DNA from: Desulfobacterales bacterium | GTDB taxonomy: Bacteria > Desulfobacterota > Desulfobacteria > Desulfobacterales > UBA11574 | Reading direction: 5' to 3' | Assembly (NCBI GenBank): GCA_030145595.1 | Contig: JAQYVG010000003.1 | Location: 1 to 33,361, forward strand | DNA length: 33,361 nucleotides | Part shown: piece by piece, positions 24,524 to 31,098 of the stretch | Layout of the letters: the number at the start of each line of letters is the position of its first letter | Numbering within the stretch: position 1 is the first letter of the stretch | Program-made: the position numbers and the translations under genes | The notes under the pieces: generated by a model | The model's input: the letters and a program-made list of their open reading frames with translations, nothing else | The model's database searches: none | Told to the model about the DNA's origin: nothing

Positions 24524-25876
24524 TTAGGATTCCTTTTCGATATGATATTTTTCAATCTTATTGTAGAGGGTCTGCCGGTCAATTTCCAGTACACGAGCTG
24601 TTTTGCTGATGTTCCAATCCGTTTCTTCCAGAATTTTATTAATATGCATTTTTTCCATCAATTTTAGCGACTTGGGCAATGCTTCAGTTCCCAACTCCTT
24701 GCGTGAAAAGGGGAGATCCTCTGTTACGATTTCTATGCCACGCCCGATAACCAGCGCCCTTTCAATTACATTTTCCAATTCCCTCACATTTCCGGGCCAG
24801 TTGTAATCCATTAACAATTTCATGGCGGAGGACACGATTTTTACCGGCTCTTTATTCAGTTCCAGACAATATCTGCGGATAAATGCCTTTGCCAGCAGTG
24901 GGATATCTTCTTTTCGTTCCCTTAGCGACGGTACGTGGATTGATATGACGTTCAATCGATAAAAAAGATCTTCACGAAATCGGTTTTCGGAAATCGCCTT
25001 CTTCAGGTCCTGATTAGTGGCCGCCAGAATACGTACATCCACTTTTATCTCTTCCTGACCGCCCAGACGTCTGAACTCCTTTTGTTGCAAAACCCTTAAA
25101 AGATCCACCTGTGTCTTTAAACTGATGTCTCCGATTTCATCCAAAAAAAGTGTTCCCTTATCGGCCATTTCAAATCGTCCCTTTCTGGTATGCTCTGCAC
25201 CTGTAAAGGCGCCCTTTTCATAGCCGAACAGTTCACTCTCCAACAGAGAATCGGGCAAGGCCCCGCAACTCACCGCGATAAAAGGCATGTAACAGCGCTG
25301 ACTGTTCCCGTGAATCGCCTGGGCAATCAGTTCTTTACCGGTGCCGCTTTCACCGGTGATGAGTACGGTAGAGTCTGTTGGCGCCACCTGGGAAATCAAA
25401 TCATATATCTTTTGCATGACATCGCTTTTACCAATGATCTCGTCATATTCTGATCTTTCTTCCAGTTTTTGGCGCAGTAAAATATTTTCTAAGACCAGTT
25501 CCTGGTGGGTGACAATTTTCTTTATCTGCATTTCGATTTCGTCAGGGGAGAAGGGCTTGACCAGATAATCAAAGGCCCCTTCCTTCATAGCCTGAACCGC
25601 GGTATCTACCGTGGCATAGGCTGTCATCATGAGTATCTCCGCCTCTGTATTCACTTCTTTTCCTTTAAGCCGTTTCAGGGTCTCAACCCCATCCATGCCC
25701 GGCATTTTCAGATCCAGCAAAATCACGTCCCAGTTTTTCTTCCGGGTCATGGTAATGGCTTCTTTGCCGCTTGCAGCCAGGCCGACCTCATAGCCTTCCT
25801 CCATCAGCCAGTCTTTAAGAGATTCTCGCATCGGCGCTTCATCATCAACGACAAGAATACGGGGCTTTTTGGTCAT
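24524..25876 (-). CDS. NtrC-family sigma-54 response regulator
   Basis: A 450-residue response regulator. The receiver domain (about 1-120) has the acidic pair in VVDDEAPM, the phospho-acceptor Asp in VILLDLKMPGMDG and the Lys in YLVKPFS. The AAA+ domain (about 145-380) has GESGTGKE, GAFTGA and FLDEIGD. The C-terminal Fis-type helix-turn-helix is NISKTARVLEIDRQTLYNKI. It begins 35 bases after the histidine kinase gene, and the kinase is its certain partner by position. The nearby sigma-54 promoter at 23726-23741 is the natural target; target choice is inferred. Confidence 0.95.
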   Translation of the reverse strand: MTKKPRILVVDDEAPMRESLKDWLMEEGYEVGLAASGKEAITMTRKKNWDVILLDLKMPGMDGVETLKRLKGKEVNTEAEILMMTAYATVDTAVQAMKEGAFDYLVKPFSPDEIEMQIKKIVTHQELVLENILLRQKLEERSEYDEIIGKSDVMQKIYDLISQVAPTDSTVLITGESGTGKELIAQAIHGNSQRCYMPFIAVSCGALPDSLLESELFGYEKGAFTGAEHTRKGRFEMADKGTLFLDEIGDISLKTQVDLLRVLQQKEFRRLGGQEEIKVDVRILAATNQDLKKAISENRFREDLFYRLNVISIHVPSLRERKEDIPLLAKAFIRRYCLELNKEPVKIVSSAMKLLMDYNWPGNVRELENVIERALVIGRGIEIVTEDLPFSRKELGTEALPKSLKLMEKMHINKILEETDWNISKTARVLEIDRQTLYNKIEKYHIEKES

Positions 25877-25911
25877 TGTCGGCTCCTTCCATTTTCAATA
25901 ATGCATTACAA

Positions 25912-27357
25912 TCATTCGCACGGCAGGCGAACCTTGAACGCACTTCCCTTGTCAAGTTCGCTTTCCACTGCTATTGTACCGTTGTGCTGGGTGATGATGC
26001 CGTAAGCTACCGCAAGGCCGAGACCCACACCTTGTCCCTCTTCTTTGGTGGTAAAAAAAGGCTCAAAAATATTTTCCATGTCTTTCCCGGCAATGCCGCA
26101 GCCCGTATCGGAAATCACGATCTCTAAAAACCCCTCGGGCGCGACGCTCCTATTGGTTGTTACCGTCAGGGTGTCTCCTTTTTGCATGGCCTCTGAAGCA
26201 TTGTACATGAGGCCTAAAAGGACCTGCTGGATCTGTCTAAAATCGCATTGAACTTTTGGCATATTCGACTCAATGCTTTTTTTCAGTTGAATTTCTTTTA
26301 TTTTCAGATCATGGGAAATAATAATCAGGGTCCTGTCGATAATGTCTGTAATGCTGTGGCTTGAAATGGTAATTTTTGATTGACGGGAAAATGCCAGAAG
26401 GTTTTTTACGATGTCTCCACACCGGGCTGTCTCTGATTCCATGGTAGCCAAATATCCGGAAATGTCCTCAAGTCTTTCAGGGGAGAAGCGATTCCGGGAT
26501 ATAAGCTTGATCATCAACCGGATATAGGTCAGAACCGTGGCAAGGGGATTGTTTATTTCATGGGCGATGGTAGCGGCCAATTTGCCCAGGGAGGCCAGCT
26601 TATCCTGTCTCATCAAGGCCTTCTTCCATTTAATCTCTTTGGTGATATCCCTTGATACTTCTATCACACCGACCAGCGTATTATTTTCAAAGAGAGGATG
26701 ACAGGATATGGAACAGTAACTCTTTTGATTTCCCTTGTCCAGATGAATATGCGTTACGCGGGTAAGTTCCTGGGTTTCTTTAACCTCGGCAAGTGGGCAG
26801 GGATGCTCTTCCCCTGAGCAGGGTGCGTTTTGATGATGCGAAATTTCGTAGCAGTAACGACCAATAACATTTTCCCGTTCAAGACCTAATTTGGTAAGCA
26901 GGGTATCATTGATATCCAGAATGCGGTAATTGAGATCAATGATCATGACGTCGTCCTGTATCAGGTCATTTATGACAAGCCTATACATGGTTTTTGTTTT
27001 TTCAAGTTCTTCGTTGGTCTGCTCCTGAATACTGGAAACGCCGACCTCCCAGAAAAGCCGGGCGGTGTTATGGTTAATGGCCCGGACGCTTTTTTTCTTT
27101 TTGGATACAATGTTAAAGAACACCTCATTATCGCCGGTCAGCTCGATAATAAGGTCGAGATCATCCCTGTCAAAGAACTCATTATAATCATTGGTGATAA
27201 AAAGCCCTTTTTCTTTTGCTTTGACCAAGCCTGGCGCATCGTTTTTTATGTCGGCTACGGCTATTATATTAGGGCTTAATTCGGCAAAGACATGTTTTTC
27301 TATCATCTCCAGTAAAACGCGGCACCGGGCACCACCGCCGACGACAGCAATGTTCAT
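25912..27357 (-). CDS. Sensor histidine kinase with Rossmann-like N-terminal domain
   Basis: About 481 residues from ATG 27357, chosen for its GGAGG site and because the promoter at 27425-27453 lies upstream; the frame stays open to 27453. The first 115 residues look like a dinucleotide-binding Rossmann fold (MNIAVVGGGARCRVLL, later IIAVADI and LDLIIELTGD), of the kind found in homoserine-dehydrogenase-like proteins. A PAS domain follows, with a Cys-containing loop (CYEISHHQNAPCSG, CPL). Next come the HisKA segment IAHEINNPLATVLTYI and a HATPase domain with the N, G1 and G2 boxes. There are no membrane helices, so the protein is cytosolic. It likely senses a redox or nucleotide ligand (inference). 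Confidence 0.88.
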   Translation of the reverse strand: MNIAVVGGGARCRVLLEMIEKHVFAELSPNIIAVADIKNDAPGLVKAKEKGLFITNDYNEFFDRDDLDLIIELTGDNEVFFNIVSKKKKSVRAINHNTARLFWEVGVSSIQEQTNEELEKTKTMYRLVINDLIQDDVMIIDLNYRILDINDTLLTKLGLERENVIGRYCYEISHHQNAPCSGEEHPCPLAEVKETQELTRVTHIHLDKGNQKSYCSISCHPLFENNTLVGVIEVSRDITKEIKWKKALMRQDKLASLGKLAATIAHEINNPLATVLTYIRLMIKLISRNRFSPERLEDISGYLATMESETARCGDIVKNLLAFSRQSKITISSHSITDIIDRTLIIISHDLKIKEIQLKKSIESNMPKVQCDFRQIQQVLLGLMYNASEAMQKGDTLTVTTNRSVAPEGFLEIVISDTGCGIAGKDMENIFEPFFTTKEEGQGVGLGLAVAYGIITQHNGTIAVESELDKGSAFKVRLPCE

Positions 27358-27424
27358 GGTCAACCTCCAGTTTGAAACAGAATAATTTTCTGCTTTCGGA
27401 AATGAGGTTTGTTTACTCTCATTT

Positions 27425-27453
27425 ATTGTATAAGATCTGAATCTTGCAAGCAA
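27425..27453 (-). promoter_or_regulatory. Sigma-70-type promoter of the kinase-regulator operon
   Basis: On the minus strand TTGCTT (27453-27448) and TACAAT (27430-27425) are separated by 17 bases. The -10 box matches 5 of 6 and the -35 box 3 of 6. Transcription would start near 27418, about 60 bases before ATG 27357. Confidence 0.45.
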
Positions 27454-27460
27454 GATTCAG
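27437..27460. promoter_or_regulatory. Perfect 11-bp inverted repeat, operator candidate
   Basis: CTGAATCTTGC and GCAAGATTCAG are perfect reverse complements separated by AA. The repeat covers the -35 box of the proposed promoter, so a protein bound here would block or adjust transcription. The operon's own regulator is a candidate, as is a redox regulator. Confidence 0.5.
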
Positions 27461-27542
27461 GTAAAAACTTATGGATATATAACACATGTAAAATGGGAAT
27501 GTAAATATCGAGTCTGTCCGGCAATCCAGACAAAATATTTAC

Positions 27543-27592
27543 AAAAAAAAAGACCTTTGAAAATACCTGCAACGGGCATTTTCAAAGGTCTT
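27543..27592 (-). terminator. Rho-independent terminator after fdhA
   Basis: A 15-bp stem (27550-27565 with 27577-27592, one A-C mismatch next to the loop) with an 11-base loop is followed on the minus strand by nine T (27551-27543). It lies 23 bases after the fdhA stop. It is nearly identical, including flanks, to the element at 22520-22568. Confidence 0.88.
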
Positions 27593-27615
27593 GTATTTTA
27601 ATAGGTATTTCCTTT

Positions 27616-29652
27616 TTAGGCGGCTTTCTCGATCTTAACCGCGCAAACCTTGTATTCCGGAATTTTGGCCGTCGGATCGGCTGCCGCATTGGTAAGCACA
27701 TTGGCCGGGCTTTCCGCAAAATGGAACGGCACGAAAAGCAGGCCCGGTTTTACCTTGTTGCTGACACGAGCCGACACTTGAATTTCACCTCTGCGGGTGG
27801 AAAGTTTGACCGTATCACCGTCTTTAACCGCCAGCGTTTCGGCATCCTCCGGATGGATTTCCACATATCCGTCTTTCTGCTCGGCATCCAGATGGGGTGA
27901 GACGCGCGTCATGGTGCCGGTATGATAATGGGCGAACATGCGGCCGGTGGTGAGAAAATAGGGGTATTCGGCGTCCGGCATTTCAGCAGGATCAAGGTAC
28001 TCGATGGCATGGAAAAGACCTTTGCCGCGGGTGAACTGCTCCTTGTGCAGAAACTGGGTTCCCGGGTGTTCGGGGTTCGGGCAGGGCCACTGCAATCCGT
28101 CCAGCCCCATCCTTTCGTAAGACATGCCGGCATAGCTCGGTGCCGCGGTGGTGACTTCCTTGAATATGTCTTCGGGACCATCATATTTCATCTCATAGCC
28201 CATGGCCGTTGAAAGCCTGGAGATGATTTCCCAATCTGCCAGTGTATCCCCTAAGGGTTCGATGGCTTTGTTGACTTTCATACAGCGGCGTTCCGTATTG
28301 GTAAATGTTCCGTCTTTCTCAGCCACCGAAACTGCTGCCAGCACTATATCGGACCTTGCGGCGGTCTCCGTCAGATAGATGTCCTGACAGATCAGAAGTT
28401 CAAGTTTGTCGAGGGCCTTATCAAGATGATTTTGGTCCGGATCACTCAACATCGGATTCTCACCGATGACGTACAGAGCCTTTAATTTGCCGTCGATCAT
28501 GGCCTGAACCATATCGGTGATGGTTAATCCTATCTTGTTCGGCAGCTCTTTGCCCCAGGCTTGGGAAAATTTTTCGGTGTTGGCTTCAACGGTTACCGGC
28601 TGATAGGCCGGAAAAACATTGGGCAGGCCGCCCATATCACAGGCGCCTTGAACATTATTTTGCCCCCTCAAAGGGTTGACACCACCGCTTTTCACACCGA
28701 CATTGCCGCACAGCATGGCAAGATTGCAAATGCTTTTAACATTGTCCACACCGGTAGTATGCTGAGTAATTCCCATGGCATAAAGAATAGAAGCCGGAGA
28801 GTTGGTGGCGTACAGTTCGGCCATCTTTTCCAGATCCGCCGGGGCAATACCGGTGATGGGCTCAACCTTTTCCGGCGTATACGCATCCAAGGCTGCCAGA
28901 AATTCCTCAACCCCCTCGCACCTTGCCTCCATGTAGCTTTTGTCGTGCCAGTCATTCTTGACAATGATATGCATCATGCCGTTAAGCATGGCTACGTCGC
29001 TTCCGACGCGCTGGGTTACCGCGACATCGGCAAAGCGTGACAGCTGGATATTTCTCGGGTCGGCCACGACCAGTTTGGCCCCTTTTTCCTTGGCCCTGAA
29101 AACCCGCCTTGCAATCAACGGATGGCATGCCGAGGTGTTTGAACCGGTGATAAAGATACAGGCGGCATCCTCGATTTCCTCAATGGAATTTGTCATGGCT
29201 CCACTTCCAAACGCAGCGGCAAGACCTACCACTGTAGAGGAATGTCAGAGCCGTGCGCAGTGGTCGACATTGTTGGTGCCGATCACCGCCCGGGCAAACT
29301 TTTGAGTTAAATAGTTTTCTTCGTTAGTAATTTTAGCAGAAGCCAGTACACCGACACTGTCCGGTCCGTGGGCGCTAACGATTCCCTTAAGCTTTTCTGC
29401 TGCAGTCTGGATGGCTTCATCCCAGGTGGCGTCTTGAAATTCGCCATTCTTCTTAATCAGGGGAGTGGTCAGGCGCTTATCGCTAACCACATGTTCATGC
29501 AGGTTCCAGCCTTTAATGCAAAGTTTGCCTTCATTCACCGGATGGGTTTTCATCGGGAGGGTATCGGTTAGCTTTCCGTCCATCACCTGGAAAAGGACAC
29601 CGCATCCTGTGCCGCAATATGAACAAACTGAAGGAATGATTTTGTAATCCAT
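27616..29652 (-). CDS. fdhA: Selenocysteine formate dehydrogenase catalytic subunit
   Basis: A 678-residue molybdo/tungstopterin oxidoreductase interconverting formate and CO2. The N-terminus has a [4Fe-4S] site (VCSYCGTGCGVLF and GKLCIKGW). The reading frame is interrupted at 29247-29245 by TGA, residue 136, in the context VDHCARL-U-HSSTVVGL. This aligns with the Sec position of FdhF-type enzymes. A SECIS-like hairpin follows at the right distance. Automatic annotation would split it into 29245-29652 and 27616-29232 fragments. Downstream motifs ASILYAMGITQHTTG and the pterin-binding C-terminus are complete. ATG 29652 has an AAGGAG site. Operon: hdrA, mvhD, Fe-S protein, fdhA. It should pass electrons via the Fe-S protein to HdrA. 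Confidence 0.93.
29214..29234 (-). promoter_or_regulatory. SECIS element in fdhA
   Basis: Immediately 3' of the TGA on the minus strand, CAGTGGTA pairs over 8 bp with TGCCGCTG (two G-U pairs), closing a five-base GGTCT loop. The loop starts 18 bases after the UGA, the same distance and loop sequence as in Escherichia coli fdhF as I recall it. This is the element that SelB would bind. Confidence 0.85.
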
Positions 29653-29708
29653 ACCTAACGCTCCTTGGTATATGTTTGAAGGTTCAGGTCAGTATTTTAC
29701 TCTATCAA

Positions 29709-30578
29709 TTACAACGGTTTAGGCTCCAGAGTCACCTCATCTCCCAGCAAATTGAACGGAGATTGATCTGCATGCGTGCCGGTCTCGTAACCAAACTCAT
29801 CCTCCACCGTTGCATTTACCTTGCGGTAGAGCAGCCGCAGCGGAATATCCACCGGGCAGGCATCTTCGCACAAGCCGCAGTCGATGCATCGCCCTCCCAT
29901 ATGGACGGCCCTGACAAGGTGAAAAATGGGGTTTTCGGGCGGAAGGGTTCCGGTAGCGATCAGCTCCGGGTGTTCCAGGCTGCATTCCTTGCAAAAACAG
30001 ACCGGGCAGATGTCCCGGCATCCGTAGCACTTGATGCATTTTGAAAACTCATACATCCACCGCTTAAAGCGTTGCTCCATATCAAAGACTTCGGCGTCTT
30101 CGACATCCATATTGTTGTCGATGCCGACTTCCTTTTTATAAACAGCGGCTTTTTCAGGTTCAAGGTAGGAGCAATCCGCGTGTTTTTTAAGTTTGGAAGG
30201 GCAGCAGTTTAGATTAATTGTTTCCACGTTTTCAGGATTCAACTGGTTCCAGACATAGAGCACATTCAAAGCTCGCTGGTTGCAGTCCCTAACCATAAGC
30301 CCTATTTTAATGGCCGGCTTTTCAGCCGCAATCTTGGTGGCGATCTTTTCAAGGGAATAGCGTGCCTGGCCGCCGATCAACTCATCGACTTCATCAAGAT
30401 TGTTCTTGGTAAAAAAATGGGGCAGTGGATGTCCTTGAACCATTTTGTACCCCAGAAATACATCGATCTTATCCTGATCGATCCACTCTTTGACTTGCTC
30501 TTGCATGGTGGCAAGCGTACTTGGTTTACCGTCGGTAGTGCTAAACGGTTCGAGCCATTTTTTCATCTGCTCTTCCAT
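29709..30578 (-). CDS. FrhB/FdhB-like Fe-S electron-transfer protein
   Basis: A 289-residue soluble protein. Residues about 95-140 (KIGLMVRDCNQRALNVLYVW then INLNCCPSKL) resemble the beta subunit segment of F420-hydrogenase/formate-dehydrogenase-type proteins. Two [4Fe-4S] binding stretches follow: CIKCYGCRDICPVCFCKEC and GRCIDCGLCEDACPVDIP. It probably relays electrons between FdhA and the MvhD/HdrA module; this is inferred from the family and from its position. ATG 30578 lies 1 base after the mvhD stop, with its GGGAGGA site inside the mvhD end, so translation is coupled. 56 bases separate it from fdhA. Confidence 0.8.
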   Translation of the reverse strand: MEEQMKKWLEPFSTTDGKPSTLATMQEQVKEWIDQDKIDVFLGYKMVQGHPLPHFFTKNNLDEVDELIGGQARYSLEKIATKIAAEKPAIKIGLMVRDCNQRALNVLYVWNQLNPENVETINLNCCPSKLKKHADCSYLEPEKAAVYKKEVGIDNNMDVEDAEVFDMEQRFKRWMYEFSKCIKCYGCRDICPVCFCKECSLEHPELIATGTLPPENPIFHLVRAVHMGGRCIDCGLCEDACPVDIPLRLLYRKVNATVEDEFGYETGTHADQSPFNLLGDEVTLEPKPL

Positions 30579-30579
30579 G

Positions 30580-31077
30580 TTATCCTCCCTCTACACTCTG
30601 AACTTCGGCGCTCTTGGCTTCGATTTCTGCCTCGCACGCATTCTCGATGGCTGACAGATCAAGCTCTCCCGGTAACGGGCTGGGACCCATTGCCTTGACT
30701 TTATCAGTGAAAGCAGTAACCACCTGGGCAAATTTCTGGGCCTCGGCCGAGGATATCCAGTCCAAGTGTAAACGGCCTTCTAATCCCATAAAATTCAAAA
30801 GTTCCTGTAGAAACGTCATCCGTTTGATGGTCATGAAATTACCGTACAGGTAATGGCAGTCGCCAACATGTCACCCGCCCACCATAACGGCATCGGCTCC
30901 GCTTTGAAAGGCCCTCAAAATATGGTGAGGCGATATGGTGGCGGAGCACATCACACGAATGGGCCGCACGTTGGTCGGATACTCCAGACGACTCACACCC
31001 GCCAGATCGGCGGCCCCATAGGCGCACCAATTACACAAAAAAGCGATTATCTTAGGCTCAAAACTATCCTCATTCAC
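30580..31077 (-). CDS. mvhD: Selenocysteine MvhD/FrhD-type subunit
   Basis: A 165-residue homologue of the methyl-viologen-reducing hydrogenase delta subunit, which carries a [2Fe-2S] cluster and docks on HdrA. Conserved segments are FLCNWCAYGAADLAGVSR, IRVMCS and, near the end, LDWISSAEAQKFAQVV. At 30873-30871 an in-frame TGA (residue 69) replaces the Cys of the GCHPGDCHY motif (here VGG-U-HVGDCHYLYGN). A hairpin follows at 30838-30854. The remaining conserved Cys are C15, C18, C44 and C74. Annotation programs would report two fragments (68 and 84 residues). The next gene starts 1 base after its stop. It is expected to receive electrons and feed them to HdrA. Confidence 0.9.
30838..30854 (-). 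promoter_or_regulatory. SECIS element in mvhD
   Basis: On the minus strand, ATTACC pairs perfectly with GGTAAT around a five-base loop TGTAC, whose second base is G. The loop starts 22 bases after the UGA. This fits the bacterial SECIS rules (G among the first two loop bases, loop 16-37 bases from UGA), but the stem is short and differs from the fdhA element. Confidence 0.65.
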
Positions 31078-31098
31078 CTTTCTCTCCTTTTCAATGGA

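Noticed and set aside
27616..29652. Reading fdhA as two genes or a frameshifted pseudogene
   Set aside because: Both parts are in one frame, separated by a single TGA at a known Sec position with a hairpin after it. No frameshift is required.
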